A stretch of DNA of 59,537 bases, from the NCBI RefSeq assembly GCF_023336895.1, contig NZ_JAMBLT010000010.1, forward strand, positions 1 to 59,537. Reading direction: 5' to 3'. Below, piece after piece: positions 45,868 through 53,894 of this stretch (the first letter of the stretch is position 1; every line of letters starts with the position of its first letter). The notes below the pieces were generated by a model. The model ran no database searches. It saw only the letters and a list, made by a program, of their open reading frames with translations, and was not told where the DNA came from. The stretch is from Parasutterella secunda. GTDB taxonomy: Bacteria > Pseudomonadota > Gammaproteobacteria > Burkholderiales > Burkholderiaceae_F. The position numbers and the translations under genes were made by a program.

Positions 45868-46485
45868 ATGTTTACAGGCATTATTGAAGCAATTGGCAAA
45901 GTCCGCGAACCTGAAAAATTAGGTGACGGTGTTCGCCTGACGATTGACACACCGGCAGGCTGGCTTAAGGGGACCGAGATTGGCGAATCGATTGCGGTCA
46001 ATGGCGCTTGCATGACCGTTGTTAATATTGAAGGAGATACATTTCAAATTGAGGTCTCCGCAGAAAGTTTGTCAAAAACATGTGGATTAGATACCTGGGG
46101 CGAAGTCAATTTGGAAAAAGCGCTCCGTGTTGGTGATCGATTGGACGGTCATATTGTTTCCGGTCATGTGGACGGTGTGGGCCAGGTGGAAGTGATGGAA
46201 CCCAAGGCCGAAAGTTGGCATTTAGTGGTTCGTGCCCCCATGAAATTGTCTGCCTATTTGGCCTATAAGGGATCGGTGACAGTCAATGGAGTTTCTTTGA
46301 CAATTAATGATGTTGAAGATACGCCGGTGGGCACTCGTATCTCCATTAATTTGATTCCGCACACCGTGGAAGTTACCACGTTAAAGCACTTAAAACCTCA
46401 GTCTTGGGTCAACCTTGAGATCGATACGATTGCTCGCTACGTGGAACGAATGATGAGCCTTAAAAACGATGATGGGCTCTTTTGA
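45868..46485 (+). CDS. ribE: Riboflavin synthase alpha chain
   Basis: 205 residues, two lumazine-binding repeats: MFTGIIEAIG at the start with VNGACMTV, and the second with GHIVSGHVDGVG near 93-104 and VNGVSLTIND. It dismutates two lumazines to riboflavin. It begins four bases after the ribD stop. Confidence 0.95.
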   Translation: MFTGIIEAIGKVREPEKLGDGVRLTIDTPAGWLKGTEIGESIAVNGACMTVVNIEGDTFQIEVSAESLSKTCGLDTWGEVNLEKALRVGDRLDGHIVSGHVDGVGQVEVMEPKAESWHLVVRAPMKLSAYLAYKGSVTVNGVSLTINDVEDTPVGTRISINLIPHTVEVTTLKHLKPQSWVNLEIDTIARYVERMMSLKNDDGLF

Positions 46486-46503
46486 TACAAAAGGAATCCA
46501 ATC

Positions 46504-47574
46504 ATGAAAACGCAGTTGTTTTCTCCTTACACAATTGGTCAGATGCAACTTCGCAATCGCATCAGTGTGCCGCCGATGTGTCAGTATCAAGCCATTGATG
46601 GAAAGGCTACAACTTGGCATAAAGTTCACTATGGCAAATTGGCTGGATCCGGTGCGGGACTTGTTTGTATAGAAGCCACGGCCGTGACGCCGGATGGTCG
46701 TATAACCGGTTCAGATTTGGGACTTTGGTCAGATGAGTTGGCGGGTTATTTTGCAGAAATCGTTCAGGCAATGAAAGCGATTGATCCGACAACGAAAGTT
46801 GCTGTGCAAATTAGTCACGCGGGACGTAAAGCTTCTGAACGTGCTCCTTGGTTAGGCGGCCATCTCTTAGCGGAAGAAGGCGGATGGGAGCCAGTTGCTC
46901 CGTCTGCGGTGAGCGCCGGGGGTGATGCGCCGACTCCGAGGGAAATGCTTCCGGGTGGCATAGAAGCCACTATTCAGGCTTTTGCGAACGCCGCCGAACG
47001 TGCTCAGCGCGCAGGAGTTGATGCCATTGAAATTCACATGGCTCACGGCTACCTTTTGCACCAATTCCTCTCACCGATTTCGAATCTTCGCACCGATGAG
47101 TGGGGTGGAAGTTTTGAAAATCGTACCCGTTTGCCGTTGGCTGTTTTTGATGCGATGAAAAAGGCGGCCCCCAATGTTGAAATCGGGGTAAGAGTTTCCG
47201 CTACAGATTGGATTGAGGGCGGCTGGAATCTGAAAGAAACCCTCGAGCTTGTCGAAAGCCTTAAAGAAAGGGGCTGCGCGTTTGTTGATGTCTCAACAGG
47301 GGGCTTGCACAGCAGTCAAAAGATCAACGTTTCCTATGGCTATCAATTACCGTTTGCTCGTGCTGTTCGATTGCAAACCGGGATTCCGACAATTGCTTGC
47401 GGCTTAATTAAAGACGCGCGTCAAGCCGAAAGCGTACTCGTGGAAGGAACGGCGGATTTAGTCGACGTTGGTCGGCAAATGTTGCTTAATCCCCATTGGG
47501 GTTGGCAGGCTGCGCTGGAGTTGGGAGAAAAAGTGGATTTCCCACCCTCTTACGTTCGGGGAATGCACCGTTAA
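46504..47574 (+). CDS. Old Yellow Enzyme-family NADH:flavin oxidoreductase
   Basis: 356 residues, YqjM/NamA-like. FMN-barrel signatures: QLRNRISVPPMCQYQA near 15-30, ISHAGRKA near 104-111, and IHMAHGYLLHQFLSPISN near 175-192. It reduces activated C=C bonds using NAD(P)H and FMN. It sits where many betaproteobacteria keep ribBA, between ribE and ribH, and no ribA or ribB is seen in the window. It has its own AAAGGA ribosome-binding site. Confidence 0.92.
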   Translation: MKTQLFSPYTIGQMQLRNRISVPPMCQYQAIDGKATTWHKVHYGKLAGSGAGLVCIEATAVTPDGRITGSDLGLWSDELAGYFAEIVQAMKAIDPTTKVAVQISHAGRKASERAPWLGGHLLAEEGGWEPVAPSAVSAGGDAPTPREMLPGGIEATIQAFANAAERAQRAGVDAIEIHMAHGYLLHQFLSPISNLRTDEWGGSFENRTRLPLAVFDAMKKAAPNVEIGVRVSATDWIEGGWNLKETLELVESLKERGCAFVDVSTGGLHSSQKINVSYGYQLPFARAVRLQTGIPTIACGLIKDARQAESVLVEGTADLVDVGRQMLLNPHWGWQAALELGEKVDFPPSYVRGMHR

Positions 47575-47607
47575 AAAATCTCTAGCGAATTGATTTTTCG
47601 TTAATTT

Positions 47608-47650
47608 TTGTACCGTTTAGGCGTGTTGTCCGCGCCCAAACACGGTACAA
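47608..47650 (+). promoter_or_regulatory. Inverted repeat and promoter-like box before ribH
   Basis: TTGTACCGT (47608-47616) and ACGGTACAA (47642-47650) are perfect nine-base arms, and the right arm contains TACAAT of a -10-like box. A GGCG/CGCC inner pair increases hairpin potential. It may be an operator or a leader hairpin specific to ribH-nusB. No FMN riboswitch core is recognised. Confidence 0.45.
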
Positions 47651-47694
47651 TATGCCAATTTACATAAAGAACAGAATTTCTTCGGAGAAACACA

Positions 47695-48174
47695 ATGTCC
47701 ATGGACATTATTGAGAATTCCTTAGACGGACGCGGTTTGAAAATCGGCATTGTTCAATCTCGATTCAATGAGTATGCCGGCGAAGGCCTGTTAAAGGCTT
47801 GTTTGGCAGAATTAGATCGATTGGGTGTGGTTGAGGAAGACATCACGCTCATGCGTGTGCCGGGCGCTCTAGAAATTCCGTTTGCCCTTCAACAATTGGC
47901 AGCAACGGAAGAGTATGACGCTTTAATCGCTATCGGTGCAGTAATTCGTGGCGAAACGTACCATTTTGAAATTGTTTCCAACGAGTCGGCCTCCGGCATC
48001 ATGCAGGTTGGTTTGGATTTTGATATCCCGATTGCAAACGCCGTGCTTACCACTGAAAACGATGAGCAAGCTCAAGCCCGCTTACAACAAAAGGGCACGG
48101 ATGCTGCGCAGGTTGCCGTTGAGATGGCCAATCTTCGTAAAGAATTTGAGTACGACATGGAAGACGGGGAGTAA
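47695..48174 (+). CDS. ribH: 6,7-dimethyl-8-ribityllumazine synthase
   Basis: 159 residues. [20 protein letters not shown] near 22-41, and [18 protein letters not shown] near 82-99 with the catalytic His. It condenses ribityl-uracil with dihydroxybutanone phosphate, and forms icosahedral shells in many bacteria. It is followed by nusB after three bases. Confidence 0.95.
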   Translation: MSMDIIENSLDGRGLKIGIVQSRFNEYAGEGLLKACLAELDRLGVVEEDITLMRVPGALEIPFALQQLAATEEYDALIAIGAVIRGETYHFEIVSNESASGIMQVGLDFDIPIANAVLTTENDEQAQARLQQKGTDAAQVAVEMANLRKEFEYDMEDGE

Positions 48175-48177
48175 TCA

Positions 48178-48678
48178 ATGACAGACGTTAAACCCCATCG
48201 CCCAAGCCGCGGCGCGCGTTCGCTTTCCAGAGAGTTTGCCCTTTTGGGCGTTTACGAATGGTTGGTAAGCGGCGCGGACGCTGTGACAATTGAACGTACA
48301 CTTTTGAGTGTTTTAAGTGACGACGGCGAACCCATTGCCGGAGCGGCTATTGATGCCGCGGATTTTGAGCGCTGCGACAAGAAGCACTTCTCTGAATTAT
48401 TAGCCGGGGTCATTGAATACGCAGAAGATTTGCAAGCGGTTTTCTCCAAGCACGTTGATCGCGACATTTCGCGCTTGTCTCTGGTTGAACGCTCGGTTCT
48501 TTTGTTGGGAACCTACGAGTTGAAATTTCATATTGAGATTCCGTACCGTGTGGTAATTAATGAAGCTGTGGAATTGGCTAAGCTCTTTGGCGGTTCCGAT
48601 GGCTTCCGTTATGTCAACGGCGTGTTGGATAAAGTAGCCGCCGATGTGCGCGCAACAGAGGTGGGTGCTAAAAAGTAA
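48178..48678 (+). CDS. nusB: Transcription antitermination factor NusB
   Basis: 166 residues, an all-helical fold with SRGARSLSREFALLGVYEWL near 10-29 and the FRYVNGVLDKVA C-terminal signature. It binds boxA RNA with NusE to allow rRNA transcription. The ribH-nusB pairing is standard. Confidence 0.94.
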   Translation: MTDVKPHRPSRGARSLSREFALLGVYEWLVSGADAVTIERTLLSVLSDDGEPIAGAAIDAADFERCDKKHFSELLAGVIEYAEDLQAVFSKHVDRDISRLSLVERSVLLLGTYELKFHIEIPYRVVINEAVELAKLFGGSDGFRYVNGVLDKVAADVRATEVGAKK

Positions 48679-48682
48679 TTTT

Positions 48683-49684
48683 ATGGGCCCATGCCTTAGT
48701 GAAACAGAGCTCATTTCTCGTTTCTTCAATTTCAACATCCCCGGTCGATGGCCAACCCAAGGGATCGGGGATGATTGCGCGATTATTCAAGTAGGAAATA
48801 AGCGTTTAGCGGTAACAACGGATACGGTTGCCTCTGGAACGCATTTTTTGCCCAATGCCGATCCCTACACGATTGGTAAGAAATCTTTAGCTGTCAATCT
48901 TTCTGATTTGGCTGCCGCAGGCGCTGATCCTCGTTGTTTTTTCTTGGCGTTGTCGTTGCCTGAAAGTGATTCATCTTGGCTTGAAGCCTTTAGCCGTGGT
49001 CTTTACGAATGTGCAAGGGAATTTAGTTGTCCTCTCATTGGGGGAGATACGACAAAGACGGCAAAAATTGGTCATTCTCAAGCGCCATTCAGTATCACAA
49101 TCACGGCGATCGGAGAAGTTGAGCGAGGGCTTACCCGCCAAGGGGCGCGGATTGGTGACGATATTTGGGTGAGCGGAACGGTAGGGGACGCTTACTTAGC
49201 CCTGATGCTAAGAACGGGGCAGTGGGCAGGAGCTTGTGACAGCTATTTGGCTGCGGCGATGGATACGCCTGTGCCCAGAGTGGCGTTGGGGCAATTTTTG
49301 AGTCATTTTGCAACGGCTTGCGCGGATATCTCTGATGGCTTTTTGAAAGATCTTGGCAATATTCTTGTACGATCAAATGTTGGAGCCGAGGTTTATGTCG
49401 ATCATCTAGCGGTCAGTCCACAGTTAGCCCAGCGAACACAAAAAGAGCGCCGACAGGCTCAGTTGGCAGGGGGCGATGATTATGAATTGGTCTGGACCGC
49501 TCCGGAAAGCGCCAGACAACGCATCATTGATTACGCACAAAAATGTCAGGAAAATGGACAGCCGCTACTACTGACCAGAGTAGGAAAGGTTGTTTCAAGC
49601 GGTTTGAAACTTTTAAATAATGATGGTGGCGAAATTCAAAATACTTTCTATGGATTTGATCATTTCGCTCAGGAAAATGTTTGA
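48683..49684 (+). CDS. thiL: Thiamine-monophosphate kinase
   Basis: 333 residues from the ATG at 48683, four bases after nusB; the frame extends upstream inside nusB. Metal/ATP motifs: GIGDDCAIIQ near 24-33, VTTDT near 44-48, and GGDTTKT near 116-122. It makes thiamine pyrophosphate from thiamine monophosphate. Its end overlaps the next gene by eight bases. Confidence 0.94.
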   Translation: MGPCLSETELISRFFNFNIPGRWPTQGIGDDCAIIQVGNKRLAVTTDTVASGTHFLPNADPYTIGKKSLAVNLSDLAAAGADPRCFFLALSLPESDSSWLEAFSRGLYECAREFSCPLIGGDTTKTAKIGHSQAPFSITITAIGEVERGLTRQGARIGDDIWVSGTVGDAYLALMLRTGQWAGACDSYLAAAMDTPVPRVALGQFLSHFATACADISDGFLKDLGNILVRSNVGAEVYVDHLAVSPQLAQRTQKERRQAQLAGGDDYELVWTAPESARQRIIDYAQKCQENGQPLLLTRVGKVVSSGLKLLNNDGGEIQNTFYGFDHFAQENV

Positions 49685-50195
49685 AAAATATAGCAGTAAC
49701 AATCCGGTCAATAGGATCCGAATGACTTGTGCCTTTGCATTCAGTCACCCGGCGCACATCATTGCTTCATTTTTTGCCAGTGGAGTGATTCGTCCGGCCC
49801 CAGGCACTTGGGGAACATTGGCCGGTTGGATTGTGTTCGTTTTGTTAGATCCTTGGATTCCATATACGGCTTGGTTTTTTATTGTAGCCGCGACCTTTTT
49901 TATTGGAGCTTGGGCTTGTCAGAAGACCTCAGAGGACCTGGGGGTTCAGGATCACGGTTCCATTGTGATTGATGAGGTCTTTGCTATTTGGTTGCTTTTG
50001 GCGCTGATGCCGCCGACTCTTTTGTGGCAGATCGCCGCATTTGTGGCTTTCCGTTTCTTTGACATTGTCAAGTTGCCGCCCGCGGATTACTTCGATAAAA
50101 AAATGAAGAATGGTTTTGGCATTATGCTCGATGATGCCATCGCGGCTGTTTACGCTTGGCTGATTTTATTTGCCGTGCAGTGGGTGTTGTACTGA
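49677..50195 (+). CDS. pgpA: Phosphatidylglycerophosphatase A
   Basis: 172 residues from the ATG at 49677 (AGGAAA before it), the usual length. The frame extends to 49620 inside thiL. Motif PGTWGTLAGWI near 43-53 and three to four membrane helices. It dephosphorylates PGP to phosphatidylglycerol at the inner membrane. It is coupled to thiL by overlap, the common thiL-pgpA order. Confidence 0.92.
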   Translation: MFEKYSSNNPVNRIRMTCAFAFSHPAHIIASFFASGVIRPAPGTWGTLAGWIVFVLLDPWIPYTAWFFIVAATFFIGAWACQKTSEDLGVQDHGSIVIDEVFAIWLLLALMPPTLLWQIAAFVAFRFFDIVKLPPADYFDKKMKNGFGIMLDDAIAAVYAWLILFAVQWVLY

Positions 50196-50196
50196 T

Positions 50197-50685
50197 ATGG
50201 AACTTTTTGTTGAATTGTCTGAGCGAGTAGGTCGGTGCGCGTCGGCGTACAAAGCAGTGCTGGCCACGGCGGAGTCCTGTACGGCCGGAGGCATCGCTTG
50301 TGCAATCACTCAAATTGCAGGATCAAGTGAATGGTTTGATCGTGGTTTTGTCACCTATACCAATCAATCCAAAGAGGATTTGCTGGGTGTGAAGCACGAA
50401 ACTCTTTGTCGCTACGGAGCCGTCAGTGAGCAAACCGCCTCTGAAATGGTTCTCGGCGCTTTAAGCCGATCAACGGCAACGGTTGCGGTGGCAGTAACCG
50501 GAATTGCGGGGCCAGGCGGTGCTGTTCCCGGCAAGCCCGTTGGAACCGTTTATTTGGCCTGGTGCAAAAAAGGAGAAATCCCTGTTGTTAAACGACATCA
50601 GTTTTCCGGTGATCGCAACGCTGTGCGCGAGTCGACTATAAGGACGGCACTTGAAGGTCTTTGTCATTTGATTGAGAAAAATTGA
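50197..50685 (+). CDS. pncC: Nicotinamide-nucleotide amidohydrolase PncC (CinA C-terminal domain)
   Basis: 162 residues from the ATG at 50197, directly after the pgpA stop. Motifs TAESCTAGGIACAITQIAGS near 28-47 and AVTGIAGPGGAVPGKPVGTVY near 103-122. It deamidates NMN to nicotinic acid mononucleotide in NAD recycling. It is a stand-alone domain, without the N-terminal CinA part. Confidence 0.92.
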   Translation: MELFVELSERVGRCASAYKAVLATAESCTAGGIACAITQIAGSSEWFDRGFVTYTNQSKEDLLGVKHETLCRYGAVSEQTASEMVLGALSRSTATVAVAVTGIAGPGGAVPGKPVGTVYLAWCKKGEIPVVKRHQFSGDRNAVRESTIRTALEGLCHLIEKN

Positions 50686-50718
50686 TAGGAATATTTTTGA
50701 ATCGTTGGTGAATGAAAA

Positions 50719-52053
50719 ATGGACAATTGGTTTAATGTTCTTTGCCTTTTAGCCCTGATTTTCTTAAACGGTATTTTTGCGATGAGTGAAATCGCATTGG
50801 TGACGAGCCGAAAAGCCCGTTTGCAGATGAAAATTGATGACGGAAATTCCGGAGCGAAAGTTGCTCTTAAACTCAACGAGGAACCCACACGAGCGCTCTC
50901 TGCCATTCAGGTTGGCATTACCTCAATCGGTATTTTGTCCGGTATTGTCGGTGAGGCTGCTTTAGCAACGCCAGTGGCGGCTTGGTTAAATGAAAGTTTC
51001 GGTGTAGAAGTCAATACGGCCCGTGCAGTGGGATTGCTTTTAGTGGTCGTTTTAGTGACTTATTTCTCCATCGTTTTGGGTGAATTGGTTCCGAAACGTT
51101 TAGGACAAATGAATCCGGAAGGTGTTGCTTGCCGCATCGCTCCGCCGATTAATTTCTTAGCTGTTTTAATGGCGCCCTTCGTGAAATTGTTGTCGGTTTC
51201 AACGGATCTGCTTTTGAAACTGACTGGAAAGCAAAATGTAGAGGAAGCGGCTGTAACTGAAGAAGAAATTCACCAAATGGTGGTCGAAGGCAGTGAGGCC
51301 GGAACCATTGAAGTGCAAGAGCGTGACATGGTGCGCAATATTTTCCGATTGGATGACCGCACGATCGGTACATTAATGACTCCGCGAAATGAAGTGGAAT
51401 GGATTGATATTCAGGACGGAGCACAGGAAAACATTAAAAAATTGGTGACTTCGAAACATTCGAGATTGCCGGTTTGCGATGGTTCGCTTGACGATATCAA
51501 AGGTTTTTGCTCTACCCGTTACCTTTTGCAGCAGATTGTAGACACCGGGGAAGTGGATTTCACCACACACTTGATACCGGCTGTTTATGTGCCGGAATCC
51601 TTAACCGGTTTGGAACTTTTGGATAACTTTAAAGAAAATGACGTTCCGCTTGCCATTGTGGTTGATGAGTATGGTTCCGTGCAGGGTATTGTCAGTCCTC
51701 GCGATGTGCTCGAAGCTATTGCCGGTGAATTTAAAAACGTTCCGGGAGAGGAAGACTGGGCAATTAAACGTGAAGATGGGTCACTTTTGGTCGATGGCAT
51801 GATGCCGGTGCCGGAGTTAAAAGACCAGTTGAACCTTAAACAGTTGCCCAATGAAGCTGACGGCCGTTACAACACATTGGCCGGAATGATTATTTGGATG
51901 ACTGGTCATTTACCGAAGACCGGAGATGTCGTAACGTGGGACAACTGGCGCTTTGAGGTTGTTGATATGGATGGCCGACGTATCGATAAAGTGTTGGTCT
52001 CTTGCATTGAAGAAAAGGCTGAGTCTGAAGCAGGATCGGGGCAAGAAAACTAG
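50719..52053 (+). CDS. CNNM/CBS-domain transporter-like protein (HlyC/CorC family)
   Basis: 444 residues. An N-terminal DUF21/CNNM membrane domain (~1-190, with ALILFLNGIFAM-type helices), a CBS pair (~215-340, LMTPRNEVEWID and VDEYGSVQGIVS) and a C-terminal CorC/HlyC domain (~355-435). Related proteins handle Mg2+/Co2+ efflux or protect against Mg stress. The older name is hemolysin-like. It is the last gene of the run and is followed by a terminator. Confidence 0.9.
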   Translation: MDNWFNVLCLLALIFLNGIFAMSEIALVTSRKARLQMKIDDGNSGAKVALKLNEEPTRALSAIQVGITSIGILSGIVGEAALATPVAAWLNESFGVEVNTARAVGLLLVVVLVTYFSIVLGELVPKRLGQMNPEGVACRIAPPINFLAVLMAPFVKLLSVSTDLLLKLTGKQNVEEAAVTEEEIHQMVVEGSEAGTIEVQERDMVRNIFRLDDRTIGTLMTPRNEVEWIDIQDGAQENIKKLVTSKHSRLPVCDGSLDDIKGFCSTRYLLQQIVDTGEVDFTTHLIPAVYVPESLTGLELLDNFKENDVPLAIVVDEYGSVQGIVSPRDVLEAIAGEFKNVPGEEDWAIKREDGSLLVDGMMPVPELKDQLNLKQLPNEADGRYNTLAGMIIWMTGHLPKTGDVVTWDNWRFEVVDMDGRRIDKVLVSCIEEKAESEAGSGQEN

Positions 52054-52071
52054 CCTAGTGTCGGATAAGGC

Positions 52072-52103
52072 AATGGCCGCAAAATTTTCTTTCTGCGGCC
52101 ATT
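52072..52103. terminator. Shared terminator of convergent genes
   Basis: AATGGCCGCA (52072-52081) and TGCGGCCATT (52094-52103) form a perfect 10-pair stem with a T-rich loop, between the CBS transporter and the convergent cupin. T-runs are weak on both sides. Confidence 0.75.
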
Positions 52104-52110
52104 AATATAT

Positions 52111-52515
52111 TTAGGCTAATTTGCTGTATTCCTCATCACCGACTGGTTCGCACCATTCGTTTTTGGCCCCATCGGCAGGGACTTCAATGGCGATGTGAGC
52201 AAACCAACTGTCAGGTGCAGCTCCATGCCAGTGTTTAACTTCCGGAGCGATATTGACGACATCCCCCGGATGAAGTTCCTGCGGCTCTTTTCCCCATTCC
52301 TGGTAGTAGCCGCGTCCAGCGGTGACTAATAAGATTTGTCCGCCCTTGTGGTGAATATGCCAATTGTTGCGGCAACCGGGTTCAAAGGTGACGTTGGCTG
52401 TCACAACACCGCTCGTTGTGAGCATGTTGAGATAACTCTGTCCAATAAAATATTGGGCGTATGCATCATTTTTGGCTCCTCGGGCAAAAGGTCCGAATTT
52501 TTCTCCTGTCATCAT
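52111..52515 (-). CDS. Small cupin-domain protein
   Basis: 134 residues with both cupin motifs: GCRNNWHIHHKGGQILLVTA near 47-66 (metal His) and HPGDVVNIAPEVKHWHGAA near 82-100. It is close to the carboxymuconolactone-decarboxylase-linked cupins, whose exact role is unclear. It is divergent from a LysR gene, which probably controls it; cupin plus LysR is a frequent pairing. Confidence 0.88.
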   Translation of the reverse strand: MMTGEKFGPFARGAKNDAYAQYFIGQSYLNMLTTSGVVTANVTFEPGCRNNWHIHHKGGQILLVTAGRGYYQEWGKEPQELHPGDVVNIAPEVKHWHGAAPDSWFAHIAIEVPADGAKNEWCEPVGDEEYSKLA

Positions 52516-52574
52516 CAGTCTCCAATAAAAAGCTTAAGACAAGCCAAAGCTTAGACTCGGAAACGGACAAAAAC

Positions 52575-52618
52575 CTCCGCAGTAAAAGCATATTTTTGCT
52601 CATTTGTTTCATGCGGAG
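52575..52618 (-). promoter_or_regulatory. Inverted repeat in the cupin leader
   Basis: CTCCGCA (52575-52581) and TGCGGAG (52612-52618) are perfect arms 30 bases apart, directly beyond the U-run of the candidate small RNA. If transcription reads through, this forms a second hairpin in the cupin leader. Confidence 0.45.
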
Positions 52619-52719
52619 AAAAAAAAGTCCTGCGCATGGCAGGACCAAAAAAGTTCCCTAAGGAAGGAGCTATATTATTCGATGACATTCTATTGGGGGA
52701 ATGCCATCGGGTTTGACCC
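52619..52719 (-). ncRNA. Candidate ~100-nt small RNA or attenuated cupin leader
   Basis: On the minus strand a promoter TTGCAC-17-TATACT (52754-52749 and 52731-52726) is followed by a structured region: stem CGATGGCATTC/GAATGTCATCG (52709-52699 with 52690-52680, one G-T), then an intrinsic terminator GTCCTGC/GCAGGAC (52645-52627) with eight U. The terminator lies between this promoter and the cupin ATG, so the product is a ~100-nt RNA, or a leader that attenuates cupin expression. No protein frame of note is on this strand. Confidence 0.5.
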
Positions 52720-52790
52720 TTTGGAAGTATAGGCGGGTTTAATATTCTGTGCAATGAAATTATCTTGATTATCTAATTCAATTTTCTTGA

Positions 52791-53669
52791 ATGATTGACC
52801 TTGATGATTTACGGACGGTTTTGGCCGTTGTGGAGACGGGCGGAGTCATAAAAGCGGCTCAATCGCTGCATCGGGTGCCTTCTGCTGTCAGTATGAGATT
52901 GCAGAATTTAGAAAATCGTCTATCAGTAACTTTATTTGAAAAGCGCGGACGGCAATTATCTCCGACTTCTCACGCTTTAGCACTGGCGGAAGATGCCAGA
53001 AAAATTCTTTCACTTGTCCGGGAGACCGAAAGCAGAATCACCAATGAGGAACCTCACGGTGTACTGCGATTTGGAGCAACGGACCACTTAGTGGGGACAC
53101 GGCTTAGTCGTCCGATTTCAAAGCTGCTTAAGCACTATCCAAAAATTGATTTGTCATTGAAAGTCGCTCCAAGCGAGCGCATTAAAGAAGCTATTTTGTG
53201 CAGAGAATTGGATGCCGGTGTTGTGCTTCACTCTAAGGGTAACGGACGGTTGACAAGTATTCCGCTTTTTAGAGAAAAACTGGTTGTAATCACCCCAAAA
53301 AATCGTTTTGTTTTAAAAGAAGAGCTCTCGACACAGACCGCTTTGGCGTTTCATACCACGGGTCAATATTACAGCCGTTGTTTGGAGTGGTTTGACTATA
53401 TGGGAACAATGCCAGCTCGAATTATTGAACTTCAGTCATATTCAGCCATTGTCGGTTCTGTGGCTGACGGTTTGGGGTTGGCTATTGTGCCTTTTTATTG
53501 GTTGGAACAATTTAATTGTTTTGACATGGTTTCGGTTCATCCCTTGCCCAAGTCCCTAGCCTTTGTTCAAGTTGACTTAATGTATTTACGGGCAGAGAAC
53601 TCTCCCAACATAAAAGCGCTTAAAGAAGTGTTATTACAAAAGAGTTTTAAACAAGAATGGTTGAGGTAG
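52791..53669 (+). CDS. LysR-type transcriptional regulator
   Basis: 292 residues. Winged-helix DNA-binding domain at 1-60 (LRTVLAVVETGGVIKAAQSL, VSMRLQNLENRL) and a co-inducer-binding domain from ~88 (GVLRFGATDHLVGTRLSRPI). It is divergent from the cupin and 225 bp upstream of a Dcu-type carrier, either of which may be its target. The start has no strong ribosome-binding site. Confidence 0.9.
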   Translation: MIDLDDLRTVLAVVETGGVIKAAQSLHRVPSAVSMRLQNLENRLSVTLFEKRGRQLSPTSHALALAEDARKILSLVRETESRITNEEPHGVLRFGATDHLVGTRLSRPISKLLKHYPKIDLSLKVAPSERIKEAILCRELDAGVVLHSKGNGRLTSIPLFREKLVVITPKNRFVLKEELSTQTALAFHTTGQYYSRCLEWFDYMGTMPARIIELQSYSAIVGSVADGLGLAIVPFYWLEQFNCFDMVSVHPLPKSLAFVQVDLMYLRAENSPNIKALKEVLLQKSFKQEWLR

Positions 53670-53894
53670 TGTTCTCCCTTAAGGGATAGCCAGAATAATA
53701 AGTAAAAGCTTGTAAATCAAGTTGATAGCAATCAAGTAGACCGATAACAAGAACAAAGCTCAATGGTACGTAGTAATAGAATCGAAATTGCAGATGATAG
53801 AAAGCGGACGTTGTCTATTGTCTGTGTGTTTGCGTTCTAAGTGGAGTAAACACAAAAAATATAAAAACTCTCCTGTTTTTTATGGAGCCATATT

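Noticed and set aside
47575-47694. FMN riboswitch before ribH
   Set aside because: The conserved RFN core sequences are absent; only an inverted repeat is present.
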